Assembly (NCBI GenBank): GCA_021647705.1
Contig: JAKIUF010000016.1
Location: forward strand, 1 to 64,000
Length of the DNA: 64,000 nucleotides
DNA from: Gammaproteobacteria bacterium
GTDB taxonomy: Bacteria > Pseudomonadota > Gammaproteobacteria > SZUA-152
Direction of reading: 5' to 3'
Under the pieces are notes generated by a model. The model saw nothing but the letters and a program-made list of their open reading frames with translations. It searched no databases and had not been told where the DNA came from. Shown one piece after another: positions 8,862 through 18,264 of this stretch. The stretch's first letter is position 1, and every line of letters starts with the position of its first letter. The position numbers and the translations under genes were made by a program.

Positions 8862-10051
8862 TGACACTCAATATTAATACCATAGCGTTATTACCACGAT
8901 GGTTGAACAACATGACTGCCGCGGCCTCAGTGACGGCAATATTGCTGCTGACGGCTTGTTCTGATGATGACAATAAAGCAATGACATCTGCTGATACCGC
9001 CGGTGCGCAAAAAACGGCAGCACCAACGACCGTTGTACAACCCGGCAACATGGTTAAGAGTGGTTATCGTATTGCTGACACGTTTAATGTAGGTGAGCGT
9101 GTGTATGTGCGCTCCATGGCCTTGGATGAAAAACAAAACCGCTTGTGGGTAGGTACCAGTGTCGGTGTGTTAGAAGTGGATACTGCCAGCCGTAATCTGG
9201 TGAATACCTTTACCCGTGAGCAAGGGCTGGCCAATGAATACGTGTTTGGCATACATGTCGATAGCCAGGGTGATCGCTGGTTTGGCACCAATGGTGGCGG
9301 TATTTCACGTTATTCTGCCAACCAGGAATGGAAGACATTTTTCCCCATGCATGGTTTGGCTGACTATTGGGTGTATGCATTCACCGAACAGGCTGATGGT
9401 ACCTTGTGGATTGGCACCTGGGCGGGATTGAATAAATATGATCCAAAGACCGAAACCTTTCATACCTATTTAAAAGAGCTGGTTAATGAATGGGTCTATG
9501 GCCTGGATGTGGATTCACAACAACGTATCTGGATTGGCACCGAAGGTGGTGTCAATATGTTTGATGGCAAAACCTGGGCAACTTGGACGCACGCAGATGG
9601 TCTGGGTGCCAAAAATGAGCAGGGGCTGTCAGCAAGCACCAACACCGGATTGGGAACACGCTCGCGCCATGATCTGAGTATCCTCTCCATGGATCAGGAG
9701 ACCTACAACCCCAACTATATTTTTTCACTGCTGGTGGCAAAAGATGATGGCGTATGGGCTGGTACCTGGGGTGGAGGTGTGAGTCGTTTTAATGGTCAAG
9801 TTTGGGAAAATTACAGCACCAAAAATGGTTTGGCTGGCAACATTGTTTACAGCATAGCGCAGGATGAAAAAGGCGGCATGTGGTTTGGCACCAATGCCGG
9901 GCTGTCATATTTTGATGGTACGGAGTGGTATACCTTTACCCGGTCTGATGGCCTGTTGGACAATAATATTTACGCGGTCACGCCCGCAGGCCAGAACCAA
10001 GTTTGGGTAGGCAGCCGGTCGGGTGTTGTATTGCTGGCCGCTGAAAATTAA
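8861..10051 (+). CDS. Regulator-propeller lipoprotein, paralogue 1
   Basis: A 396-residue secreted protein with a lipobox-like LLLTACS near residue 33. It then carries seven to eight repeats of the two-component-regulator propeller type (Reg_prop), such as LWVGTSVGVLEVD, WFGTNGGGISRYS, LWIGTWAGLNKYD and WFGTNAGLSYFDG. In the known family these blades form the sensor of hybrid kinases, but no kinase or DNA-binding domain is present, so it acts outside the cytoplasm as a binding or scaffold protein. It overlaps the cytochrome gene upstream by one base. Confidence 0.8.
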   Translation: MTLNINTIALLPRWLNNMTAAASVTAILLLTACSDDDNKAMTSADTAGAQKTAAPTTVVQPGNMVKSGYRIADTFNVGERVYVRSMALDEKQNRLWVGTSVGVLEVDTASRNLVNTFTREQGLANEYVFGIHVDSQGDRWFGTNGGGISRYSANQEWKTFFPMHGLADYWVYAFTEQADGTLWIGTWAGLNKYDPKTETFHTYLKELVNEWVYGLDVDSQQRIWIGTEGGVNMFDGKTWATWTHADGLGAKNEQGLSASTNTGLGTRSRHDLSILSMDQETYNPNYIFSLLVAKDDGVWAGTWGGGVSRFNGQVWENYSTKNGLAGNIVYSIAQDEKGGMWFGTNAGLSYFDGTEWYTFTRSDGLLDNNIYAVTPAGQNQVWVGSRSGVVLLAAEN

Positions 10052-10103
10052 ATATCCGAGTTAACCATATTAACCCGGAAAATAAAATGCATTGGAGGAC
10101 GTT

Positions 10104-11357
10104 GTGAATATCAGTTCGAAAGGTTTGGCCGTAGCGGTACTGGTCGTGGGAGGGCTGATTGTCGCGGCCTACAATTTTGGCAGCAAGCAAGAGCAGGCCG
10201 CGCCGTCCAGTGCCGCATCCAGTGCGCCACCACTTGCTGGCGCAACTGAAATGCCGCCAGGTCATCCCGCAACAACAGAAACATCTGGAATACCGGCAGT
10301 TAATCTGTTGCCCGATCAACCCGCGAGCGGCGCGAAATTTTCGCATTTCCGTGTCGGCCAACGAAACGTCAAGGGCATGTTGGCTGACGGTGATAAGGTA
10401 TGGGTGGGTACATCCGGCGGTGTTATTCGTTATGACCTGAAAACCGATGACTACAAATTGTATGATGTTAAAAATCAAAGCCTGATTTCCAATGGTGTGT
10501 TTCATGTCAGTAAACTGCGCGGCAAAATCATGGTAGGTACCTATGGTGGTGGCCTGTCGGTTTACACGCCGGAAACAGATCAATGGCAAAACTACAATAT
10601 TCCAGATGGTCTCGCAGACCAATTTGTGTACGATATTGTCGAGGCAAAAAATGGTGATTATTGGATCGCCACTTGGTCTGGTGTGAATCGTGTGCCTAAT
10701 GGTGACTTTTCGGACACCTCTAAATGGGAAACCTTCACGGTGGAGAATACCCAGGGTGGTTTGCCTAATGACTGGGTTTACAGTGTTGCGGTGGGCAAAG
10801 ACGGTGATATCTGGTTTGCTACGGAAGGTGGTTTGGCACTTTACAGAAACAAACAGTGGACTAACTGGCAGCACGATGCTGGATTGGGTGCCCCTTATGA
10901 AAAAGTGAAAGATGATGTTGCGTTTAGCAATGATCCTGCCGAATCGTCCAAGCATCATGCTCAGCAAAAGGCTGAACAAGGTCTAAGCGATATTAAAGTC
11001 GGTTATAACCCGAACTATATTATTTCTATGATTGTGGATGAAGATGGTGTTGTTTGGGCAGGCACATGGGGTGCCGGATTGTCTCGTTTTGATGGCAAAA
11101 CATGGAAAACCTACACAGTGAAGGAAGGTCTGCCAGGAAATCATATTTTCATGTTGCACAAAAGCCCAGGTGGTGAAATGTGGATTGGTACCAACAAAGG
11201 TTTGGCGCGACCGAATGCAAATGAAAACGGTTTTAAAGTGATGACCAAAGCCGATGGCCTGTTCGCCAACAATGTTTTTTCGCTGGCAGAAGCCTCCGAT
11301 GGTAGTTTGTGGGTGGGAAGCTTTGGTGGTGTAGCGAGAATTACTGATTATAATTAA
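10104..11357 (+). CDS. Regulator-propeller protein, paralogue 2
   Basis: A 417-residue protein with an N-terminal membrane anchor or uncleaved signal (VAVLVVGGLIVAAYNF), a Pro/Ala-rich linker to about residue 85 and Reg_prop blades (VWVGTSGGVIRYD, WIATWSGVNRV, IWFATEGGLALYR, WIGTNKGLARPN, LWVGSFGGVARI). It is clearly a paralogue of the gene before it: both have an inserted loop before a GYNPNYI/TYNPNYI segment. GTG 10104 is preferred over TTG 10092 because GGAGG precedes it. It lacks the lipobox of its neighbour, so the pair may be anchored differently. Function not established. Confidence 0.78.
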   Translation: MNISSKGLAVAVLVVGGLIVAAYNFGSKQEQAAPSSAASSAPPLAGATEMPPGHPATTETSGIPAVNLLPDQPASGAKFSHFRVGQRNVKGMLADGDKVWVGTSGGVIRYDLKTDDYKLYDVKNQSLISNGVFHVSKLRGKIMVGTYGGGLSVYTPETDQWQNYNIPDGLADQFVYDIVEAKNGDYWIATWSGVNRVPNGDFSDTSKWETFTVENTQGGLPNDWVYSVAVGKDGDIWFATEGGLALYRNKQWTNWQHDAGLGAPYEKVKDDVAFSNDPAESSKHHAQQKAEQGLSDIKVGYNPNYIISMIVDEDGVVWAGTWGAGLSRFDGKTWKTYTVKEGLPGNHIFMLHKSPGGEMWIGTNKGLARPNANENGFKVMTKADGLFANNVFSLAEASDGSLWVGSFGGVARITDYN

Positions 11358-11403
11358 AATCTAGTGTGAGACGCTAATTAGCATAACGGTATATATGTGA
11401 CCC

Positions 11404-11437
11404 AAAGGCTCTGTCTGGAAATCCAGGCAGAGCCTTT
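11404..11437. terminator. Long hairpin between propeller and Kelch genes
   Basis: AAAGGCTCTG pairs with CAGAGCCTTT (11404-11413 with 11428-11437), and an inner CTGG/CCAG closes on a four-base loop. The stem is strong but lacks a long U-tract on the plus strand. It could be a weak terminator or an RNA-stability element separating the upstream unit from the Kelch gene. Confidence 0.5.
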
Positions 11438-11457
11438 GCGTATCTGAGGACTTTAAA

Positions 11458-12825
11458 ATGAAACAAATCGCTTTTTTGATAATATTTTTGATGCTGGGCG
11501 CATGTTCGCCGACAGAAGACGGAGCACCAGAACAAAATAATGCCACACCGAAAAACCAGGTGACGCAAAATGAAATATGGATTTCGGGCTGGAAAGAAAC
11601 CAGCTCATTTAACATCGTGCGTGCAGGCGCAGCTATGGTGGTACACAATAATTTTGTTTACATGGTTGCCGGGGTTGATGGCCGAGATTTTTTGCGGAGC
11701 ACAGAATATGCCCCTATTTTATCGGATGGAGGCCTTGGTGAATGGAAAATGGGGCCACCATTAATTGAAGACCGTGGTTTTACAGAAGCAGTGGTTAAAA
11801 ATGGTTACATCTATGTGGTGGGTGGTGGTAATGGCCCCAATGGCCAGCAACTGCTGACTACCGTAGAACGGGCTAAAATTAATCCGGATGGCAGTCTGGG
11901 GGCATGGCGACAAGAAAGTAACCGCACAATACTTCCCCGGCGCTGCACCAAACTGAGCCTGATTGGTGATTATCTGTATTCATTCGGCGGCTATGGCGGG
12001 ACACTGCTGGACAGCGTGGAATACGCAAAAATTGAAGCCGATGGCAGCGTTGGCAAATGGAAAATGGCCAGTGAAGCAATGACATTACCGCGTTATGTGA
12101 ATAGTGTAAAAACCGTGGGTGGCTTTGCTTTTGTGTTGGGTGGACATGATCAGGATAAAGGGGTCGGTATTGTCGATGTGGAGTGGGCCAAGCCCCAGGC
12201 TAACGGTGACATACATTCCTGGCAGAAAACCAGTCCGTTGAAAACCGGGCGTTATGGTGTGGCTTCTGCTAAAACGGATAAAACAATCTATATGTTAGGC
12301 GGTTTAACCGGGCTTGAATATCTTGGGAGCATAGAAAAAAGCCAAGTCTTGCCTGAGGGTGGCTTGGCTGCTTGGCAGGAAACGACGGCAATGAGCGTAC
12401 CCAGAGCAACATTTAGTGCCTTTACGAATAATGGTTACATTTATGTATTGGGTGGCGCTAACCGGGATGGTTACCTGCGTAGTGTGGAATATGCCGAAAT
12501 CAATGCGCAGGGGGATCTGGGTTTCATGGGGAGCCCTCAAGAACGTGAGCAGTATTTACAGCAAGTTGAGGCCAAAAAAAATAACAGCCCCGAGTTACCG
12601 AATGAAGGTGTCATCAAGCAAATACTGAATGCTGAAATGTACAGCTATATACAAGTGTTAAGCCAGGGGAAGCTGGTATGGATTGCAGGACCGAAAACAG
12701 AACTGCCGATTGATGCCCGTATCGGGTACAGCAAGGGTGTGTACATGAGTAATTTTTTCAGTAAGGAATTGGAAAAACACTTTCCAGAGGTGACTTTTGT
12801 GAGTCGTATTGAAGTGGTTCAATAA
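11458..12825 (+). CDS. Kelch-repeat lipoprotein with C-terminal NrfJ-like domain
   Basis: A 455-residue lipoprotein (lipobox FLMLGACS). Six Kelch-type blades follow over residues about 35-365, each with a GY(I/L)Y(V/M)-x-GG core and a V-E-x-A-x-I-x-x-D/A-G linker. The last 75 residues form a separate domain: VIKQILNAEMYSYIQV, then GKLVWIAGP and FFSKELEKHFPEVTFVSRI. That pattern resembles small periplasmic NrfJ-type proteins found near cytochrome genes; this comparison is from memory. Kelch propellers usually bind proteins or sugars. It lies downstream of the cytochrome/propeller genes on the same strand. Confidence 0.72.
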   Translation: MKQIAFLIIFLMLGACSPTEDGAPEQNNATPKNQVTQNEIWISGWKETSSFNIVRAGAAMVVHNNFVYMVAGVDGRDFLRSTEYAPILSDGGLGEWKMGPPLIEDRGFTEAVVKNGYIYVVGGGNGPNGQQLLTTVERAKINPDGSLGAWRQESNRTILPRRCTKLSLIGDYLYSFGGYGGTLLDSVEYAKIEADGSVGKWKMASEAMTLPRYVNSVKTVGGFAFVLGGHDQDKGVGIVDVEWAKPQANGDIHSWQKTSPLKTGRYGVASAKTDKTIYMLGGLTGLEYLGSIEKSQVLPEGGLAAWQETTAMSVPRATFSAFTNNGYIYVLGGANRDGYLRSVEYAEINAQGDLGFMGSPQEREQYLQQVEAKKNNSPELPNEGVIKQILNAEMYSYIQVLSQGKLVWIAGPKTELPIDARIGYSKGVYMSNFFSKELEKHFPEVTFVSRIEVVQ

Positions 12826-12885
12826 GCTTAACGATGGTCGAAACTTCCAGACTGAGCACAAATAATTGCAAAGCGGTGAATAATA

Positions 12886-12917
12886 AAAAAGCCTCTGAGA
12901 TTACTCAGAGGCTTTTT
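12886..12917. terminator. Bidirectional intrinsic terminator
   Basis: GCCTCTGAG (12891-12899) pairs with CTCAGAGGC (12904-12912) around a four-base loop, with A5 before and T5 after. It therefore terminates in both directions, between the plus-strand Kelch gene and the convergent minus-strand PD40 propeller gene. Confidence 0.85.
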
Positions 12918-13019
12918 ATGCATTTGCCCGCAAGGGAGGCGCAACCGCTTTTGTTTTGCTAGGTGATGTGGTTGCTGCGTTCTACCCCACTTCGTCTAAC
13001 ATGATTATGTTTTTTAGCT

Positions 13020-14357
13020 CTATTGGCAAACTTGGCCGCTAATGCTGTCGTGTATGAAAATATCCCAGTTGTTATTAACGTCAGAATCACCTACTACGAG
13101 ATTACTGGCACCTGACCCAAACATGATGTAGCGCCCATCTCCGCTTACTGCACTGTTGCCAAAACTGAAATAGTTAGCAGTCGATCCATCGTGAGGTGTA
13201 TCTACCATTTTTGTGGTATTGGCAATGTGGTCGCGGACAAAAATAGCGAGCCCTTGAGGTGTGCCTCCTGTGACCAAATTGTTTGCTGAGGAGTTAAAGC
13301 TCACATAACGGCCGTTGGCGCTGATACTAGGATAGAAACTTGTCGAGTTCGCTTGTGAACCATCGTCGGCAATGCTGACTAACTCGGTTGTGCCCATGAC
13401 CAGATCGCGCACGAAGATATCGTTTTGTCCATTGCTGTCGTTTGCAACGAGGTTGCTGTCAAAGGAACCAAACACCAAGTAGCGGCCATCTGAACTCAGG
13501 TCGAACCCGTCATCATGAGCTATTGATTGCGCGCCATCGTTGGTGAGGTTGACCCGAGCAGTGGTTCCGTTTATCCGGTCGTGAATAAAAATATCGGACT
13601 TGCCGTTGGTATCGTTTGGTACCAAGTTACTGGCGGGGGAGTTAAAGACGACATAACGTCCATCTTTACTGATGTTCGTTTTAATGCCAACACTATTATC
13701 ATTTCCGTTGGCTTGCGTGCCATCGCTGGTGATATTGACCCGTTGCGTGGTAGCGGTGACTCTGTCTCTCACGAAGACGTCTATTTCACCGTTGGTATCA
13801 CCGCTCACTATGTTTGGTGAACCGGATACAAAGGTGACATAGCGACCGTTACCACTGATAGATGCGCCGCCGAGACTGTTGCCTACTGTATCCGGGCTGC
13901 CATCATTAGCAACAGAAATAAGTTCTGTTGTGCCCGTGGTACGATCACGAACATAGACATGACTGTTGTTGTTGCCATCGAGCCAGCTGCCAGTAAATAG
14001 GACATAACGACCATCATCACTGACATCGACAGCTCCACTAGTCTGGCCATTACTACCGTCGTTGCCAACACTGACCACTTCTGTTGTGCCAGTTGCTCGG
14101 TCGCGGAGATAGGCATGTGTCTGAGAAGAAGAGCCGCTGGTGATATTTGCAATGAATACTACGTACCGCCCGTCGCTACTTAATGCCTGATAGAATGGGG
14201 GCGCATAATTAAATTGTATGTTTCCACTGTCCACACTAATTCGTTCAATAGAGCCAGCAGTAGCCGAGTTGACAGTGAACGCAATACAGAGTGATGCCGC
14301 AAGTATGACGCTGCTCATTTTGCCGGCGATAATTTCGGGGATTATTCTGGTTTTCAT
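13020..14357 (-). CDS. Secreted PD40/TolB-like beta-propeller protein
   Basis: A 445-residue protein with a signal peptide cleaved near NSATAGS and about eight repeats of the type ISANGRYVSFNSSANNLV, D-IFVRDR and TT-RV. These are WD40-like PD40 blades as in TolB-type proteins, without TolB's N-terminal domain. A ribosome site GGAGAG precedes the start. It is probably secreted or periplasmic. It is convergent with the Kelch gene and lies downstream of the pentahaem cytochrome genes, separated by about 630 bp, so it may be its own transcript. Ligand unknown. Confidence 0.75.
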   Translation of the reverse strand: MKTRIIPEIIAGKMSSVILAASLCIAFTVNSATAGSIERISVDSGNIQFNYAPPFYQALSSDGRYVVFIANITSGSSSQTHAYLRDRATGTTEVVSVGNDGSNGQTSGAVDVSDDGRYVLFTGSWLDGNNNSHVYVRDRTTGTTELISVANDGSPDTVGNSLGGASISGNGRYVTFVSGSPNIVSGDTNGEIDVFVRDRVTATTQRVNITSDGTQANGNDNSVGIKTNISKDGRYVVFNSPASNLVPNDTNGKSDIFIHDRINGTTARVNLTNDGAQSIAHDDGFDLSSDGRYLVFGSFDSNLVANDSNGQNDIFVRDLVMGTTELVSIADDGSQANSTSFYPSISANGRYVSFNSSANNLVTGGTPQGLAIFVRDHIANTTKMVDTPHDGSTANYFSFGNSAVSGDGRYIMFGSGASNLVVGDSDVNNNWDIFIHDSISGQVCQ

Positions 14358-14987
14358 GGGTAACTCTCCTTATTAGTTATATGCCTATCCAAGTACGAAT
14401 AAAGAAATCACCTTATTTTAGTGGCGGCTTCTTTGATTAAACAGTGTACAGAAATAAATTCATTTCACCGCTATTTTTAGTTTGGCATTTTCCTTCTTTT
14501 CAATTACTGCAAAAAACTAAATTTTGGTGCAGCAAAAGCAAGACCAAGTTTAGCTGGAGGCTTACTTTTTGTTATTGATCCGGGCTTTTTCTTTGCACCC
14601 TTCGCGTTTAAATGCAGGGTTTGATTATTTGCGTGTGCGCTTGATCCTTTCTTTGGGCTGATGCGAGTGAGGTTTGGGGGGATATAAACACGGAGAATGC
14701 AAAGGTAAAGATATCAAAAAATGACTTTGTTTGGTGAGGTGAGTAGATGAAGGCGTTGAGATTGTTTGGGATTGAACGTGCTATAGGCTGCAAGGTGCCG
14801 CGCTGGGTGGGGCAGGTGTGAGCAGTGTTTATAAAGAGCGAAAAACGTGCAGAAAGGCTACAAGCACGGCTCTTGGAACGGGTAATGAGAACGGAGGGTT
14901 AACCCATTCTTGGTTTGTGCATAGAGTCGCTGGGTTCATCCGGCAGCTCTATGCACACACACTTTCTGTGAAATTTATTTCCAGTTT
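14358..14987. other. Intergenic region of 630 bp with one hairpin
   Basis: No convincing gene is present on either strand. GTGCATAGAG (14917-14926) pairs with CTCTATGCAC (14947-14956), with an additional inner GCTGG/CCGGC stem. It lies just beyond the stop of the minus-strand pentahaem cytochrome gene and may end or stabilise its mRNA. The rest probably includes the promoter of the PD40 gene; no clear -35/-10 pair was identified. Confidence 0.45.
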
Positions 14988-15995
14988 CTATTTAGCGTGA
15001 CAGGTCAGGCATAGCCCACTGGGGCCACCGATACCATTGCTATTCGGTGTGCTGTTACTGATACGCAAGAAACTGGGGATAAACTCAGTGCCAGGACCGT
15101 TGGAAGGGATGCCGTGAGGATCATGACAGGAGGCACATTCCACAGCAGGGCCATTACCGCTGTCGTATAGGCGCACTTCATCTTTTTCAGCGAAGCGGTT
15201 ACCGTTGCTGTCAAAAAACGACCATTTGCCAGGAACAATTACTTCCGGCTCATTATAATCAATGCCTGGGCCAAAGGTGGTGGGATATGTTATCCCGACT
15301 ACATGGTCGTTGCGAAGGTTGGTGCCTAGTATGAAGGCGCTGAAGTCTGGTGCAAACGGAATGGGAAGACTGTCGCTATTGATGTTGTGACATATGCTGC
15401 AGCCTCCTCCAGTCCCCGTTCCCGGTTCTGGTCCTAATGCAAGGTGGTTGCCCGTAGGGCCCATGCCAGGATTGGAAATAACCCATCTGTTTAGAAAATC
15501 TTCATTTGGCGAGCCAACTTCTAAATTGCGTAGGTTGCTACCTGGAGCTAGGCCAGACCCAGGCATATTTAACACAGAGTCGATAGCGATGGTGCCATCA
15601 TGGCAGGACAAACAGGTTAACGAGCTCGGTCCCGGAAGATTCAAGCGGCCTTCCAGCCCTAATGTGGTGGGGGTGTCGTAGATACTGTAGTTATCCGCAT
15701 TATTGATTGTGCGGTTCCATAACGGGGCGTTGATTTGTGTGTTGGCTCCGTGAGGGGTGTGGCAATAAACACAGGTTTCTCCATAATTGTTACGGAAACT
15801 ATTCATCAGAAAGGCGTTGCTGCTGTTATTGTAGGACAAAGTGAGGTTATGACGGGTCTGCTCAATACTGCCGATGTTGGTTGCGCTAAATCGTGGGTCC
15901 CAGCCATCAGCAAATGCCACCCCTCCACTTCCAGTCATCCCTATCCCAAACAAGCTTATGCAAAGTATAATTTTCGGTGTTATTTTCAGTGACAT
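14988..15995 (-). CDS. Periplasmic pentahaem cytochrome c (paired CXXCH type)
   Basis: A 335-residue secreted protein with a signal peptide ending near GGVAFAD and five CXXCH sites in order: CVYCH, CLSCH, CSICH, CASCH and CLTCH. The last lies four residues from the end (CHAK). LRNDH after the third site may donate a distal histidine. The arrangement matches the doubled-CXXCH families of multihaem electron-transfer proteins. It is a diverged paralogue of the pentahaem protein at 17.3-18.1 kb, sharing CVYCH, CLSCHDGT-A-D, CHN, LRNDH and CHAK. Electron partner unknown. Confidence 0.85.
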   Translation of the reverse strand: MSLKITPKIILCISLFGIGMTGSGGVAFADGWDPRFSATNIGSIEQTRHNLTLSYNNSSNAFLMNSFRNNYGETCVYCHTPHGANTQINAPLWNRTINNADNYSIYDTPTTLGLEGRLNLPGPSSLTCLSCHDGTIAIDSVLNMPGSGLAPGSNLRNLEVGSPNEDFLNRWVISNPGMGPTGNHLALGPEPGTGTGGGCSICHNINSDSLPIPFAPDFSAFILGTNLRNDHVVGITYPTTFGPGIDYNEPEVIVPGKWSFFDSNGNRFAEKDEVRLYDSGNGPAVECASCHDPHGIPSNGPGTEFIPSFLRISNSTPNSNGIGGPSGLCLTCHAK

Positions 15996-16221
15996 GACAA
16001 AATCCCTATTTGTTGGTTCCCAATACCTGCGAGAATGGCTTTATGTTTGTTAAATATTATAAGTATTAGGCCGCTACCTGCTATACAGACAGAAGGAGTC
16101 GAATCTAACGCTGCCCTTGAAGAAAAGAAAATCCAGTGCTGATTTAACCACAGATGGACAATATTTTCTAAATTAAGTTCATTTATATCATAGGTAGCCT
16201 ATATCAGGCAAACTGACGGAT

Positions 16222-17343
16222 TCATTTTTTGTCTTTTGGCAGGTGTTCTCCGCCCAGGTAGCCGCCATTCTTTGCGACGTTGGCAGGCCTGTAAATATCA
16301 ACTTTGCGAAAAAACTGATCAACAATGTAGACGCGACCATCTTCGTCCACTGCAATGCCAGCGGGCAGCATGTAGAGACCGGGTCCCTGTGTTTGGCTGC
16401 GTTGACCAACAAACATCAGTAATTGGCTTTTGTCATTGAATATCTGGAAGTTGCCAAAAGCGGCATCGACCACATAAATGTTGCCTTCGGGATCGGTTGC
16501 GATGCCCTTGGGGCGTGCAAAGTTCCCCAGTTTTCGTCCAACAGTGCCAAAGCTGAACTTGTGGGAGCCATCGGGATTAAAGGCCTGCACACGAAAATTG
16601 CCGCTGTCTGTTACGTAGATGGTGCCATCAGGGCCCGTGGTGACTTGCAAGGCCAGGTTAAATTCGCCGTCCTTGCGACCACGAGTGCCGATGGTTTTTT
16701 TCAGTTCGCCGGTCTTGGCGTCGAAAATATAGAGATGGTGCTCTTGCGTGGTGACGCCGCCGGTGTCAATGACGTAGGCTTGCAAGCCATCCGGGCTGAC
16801 GGCAACACCCGAAGGGCGTTTGAGAATACTGCGATCACCGAAGGCCCGTAGAAATTTTCCATCTTTGTCAAAAACGACAATACGTTTTGCTGTGTTGTCG
16901 GCGACATAAAGCTCCCCGTCTTTGCTGACGGCGATGCCGATGGGCTTGGCCAGCCTACCAGGGCCTTCGGTACCGATCATTTTGAAGTCTTTACCGGGTA
17001 CGTCAAACATCATCACGGCACGCTTGACGGTGTCGGTCACATAAACGCGCCCCTGGTAGACAGCAACACCATAGGGTTTGCCCAGGCCCGTGGCCTTGCC
17101 CAGTGTGCCGGTGGCGAAAATTTTAAGCTTGTCGACGCCGGTAATTTCTTTGACATCGTAGCTGCTGCGAAGGGTGCCCTCAAAATAAAAGCGTGCAGGC
17201 TCGGGAGCTGGCGGGTAGGCCAGAACAATTTCTTCCCGTTTTATTTTTTCTCCGCCGCAACCTGTCAGAAGAAGGGTGATGATGATCCCGAACCAGATCA
17301 GTCCATGATGTGTTTTTTTTATTTTGCGTGGCAAGTGAAACAT
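16222..17343 (-). CDS. NHL-repeat lipoprotein
   Basis: A 373-residue lipoprotein (lipobox LLLTGCG near residue 29). A short linker is followed by six NHL blades, such as KPYGVAVYQGRVYVTD, KPIGIAVSKDGELYVAD and RPKGIATDPEGNIYVVD. NHL propellers usually mediate protein contacts. The start overlaps the end of the pentahaem cytochrome gene by 25 bp, with GAGGTG as ribosome site, so the two are translationally coupled and probably act together at the membrane. Confidence 0.85.
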   Translation of the reverse strand: MFHLPRKIKKTHHGLIWFGIIITLLLTGCGGEKIKREEIVLAYPPAPEPARFYFEGTLRSSYDVKEITGVDKLKIFATGTLGKATGLGKPYGVAVYQGRVYVTDTVKRAVMMFDVPGKDFKMIGTEGPGRLAKPIGIAVSKDGELYVADNTAKRIVVFDKDGKFLRAFGDRSILKRPSGVAVSPDGLQAYVIDTGGVTTQEHHLYIFDAKTGELKKTIGTRGRKDGEFNLALQVTTGPDGTIYVTDSGNFRVQAFNPDGSHKFSFGTVGRKLGNFARPKGIATDPEGNIYVVDAAFGNFQIFNDKSQLLMFVGQRSQTQGPGLYMLPAGIAVDEDGRVYIVDQFFRKVDIYRPANVAKNGGYLGGEHLPKDKK

Positions 17344-18131
17344 AGCACCTCAGCATTAGCGCGTAGTAATAATTCCCGCGAGGGGTCGTGTACGTTGTGA
17401 CAAGTCATACATTCTACTTGTCCGTCGTATAGTTTAACACCATTAGCAAAGCCGTCAGGTGTATCGGGTGGACGAAAATCCGGGTCTTTGAATGCCAGTC
17501 CGGCATATCGCATGGAAATGGGATGGTCGTTGCGTAAATCGGTACCAAGCATTTTTACGGTGATGTCGTGGGCAATGTCTCCATTATGACATTTGCCACA
17601 GCTTTCGATGTCGTCGTCGGGACTGAGGCGCATATGCATGGCATCGTCTGCCGCTACATCAAATGTGGCTGGTTTGAAGACCACCATGTCTACTGCCATG
17701 GTGCCGTCGTGGCAGGACAGACAGAGCATACTGATGGGGTTGGGCCCGCTGGTTTTGCTGTCCATGTTAACGCTGTCGTATAGTTGGTAATTGCTCAGTG
17801 CGGGTACGTAGCGGTTCCAGCCGTCGATGCCGCCAAAATCTGCGGGAACAGCACCGGCTTCTTCTGGAGGAATGTGACAGTAAACGCAGGAGTAGCCATA
17901 GTCCGAAAAGGCAACGCCAGCCATGGCTACCACGCCAGCGCGTTCATTGAGACCGGTGAAATCATGTTTGGAACCCAGAATAGGGTCATCTGCGCCAAGC
18001 ACCGGGTCGCCGACAATGGCGGCAGCAGCGGTGTAGGTGGCCCACGACAATCCGCTAACCAGCAGAGTGAAGATCAGGAAAATAGTGCCAGCTTTTGTTT
18101 TGGATCGCCATTTTTTTATTTGTCGCGACAT
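17319..18131 (-). CDS. Periplasmic pentahaem cytochrome c (paired CXXCH type)
   Basis: A 270-residue secreted cytochrome with an N-terminal basic/hydrophobic signal segment and five haem sites: CVYCH, CLSCH, CGKCH, CMTCH and CFTCH, ending CHAK as the last four residues. LGTDLRNDHPISM supplies candidate axial histidine. It is a shorter paralogue of the cytochrome at 15 kb. It heads a minus-strand unit with the NHL lipoprotein and is divergent from the triheme cytochrome at 18.5 kb across a palindrome-rich region. Confidence 0.86.
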   Translation of the reverse strand: MSRQIKKWRSKTKAGTIFLIFTLLVSGLSWATYTAAAAIVGDPVLGADDPILGSKHDFTGLNERAGVVAMAGVAFSDYGYSCVYCHIPPEEAGAVPADFGGIDGWNRYVPALSNYQLYDSVNMDSKTSGPNPISMLCLSCHDGTMAVDMVVFKPATFDVAADDAMHMRLSPDDDIESCGKCHNGDIAHDITVKMLGTDLRNDHPISMRYAGLAFKDPDFRPPDTPDGFANGVKLYDGQVECMTCHNVHDPSRELLLRANAEVLCFTCHAK

Positions 18132-18264
18132 ACTTCTGCCCCCGTGAAGCGTAAATGGTGCAATGCAACATTCGGTGGCGTCGTTGTGTATGAAAACATC
18201 AACGTGCCATCCTAGAAAAATTTTAAAAAAGTTCGATAAATCCGCATATTACCTCCGCTATCGG

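Noticed and set aside
9978-10979. Antisense frame of 333 codons across the propeller genes
   Set aside because: Periodic repeats in the sense genes produce the open frame; no start signal or conserved motif.
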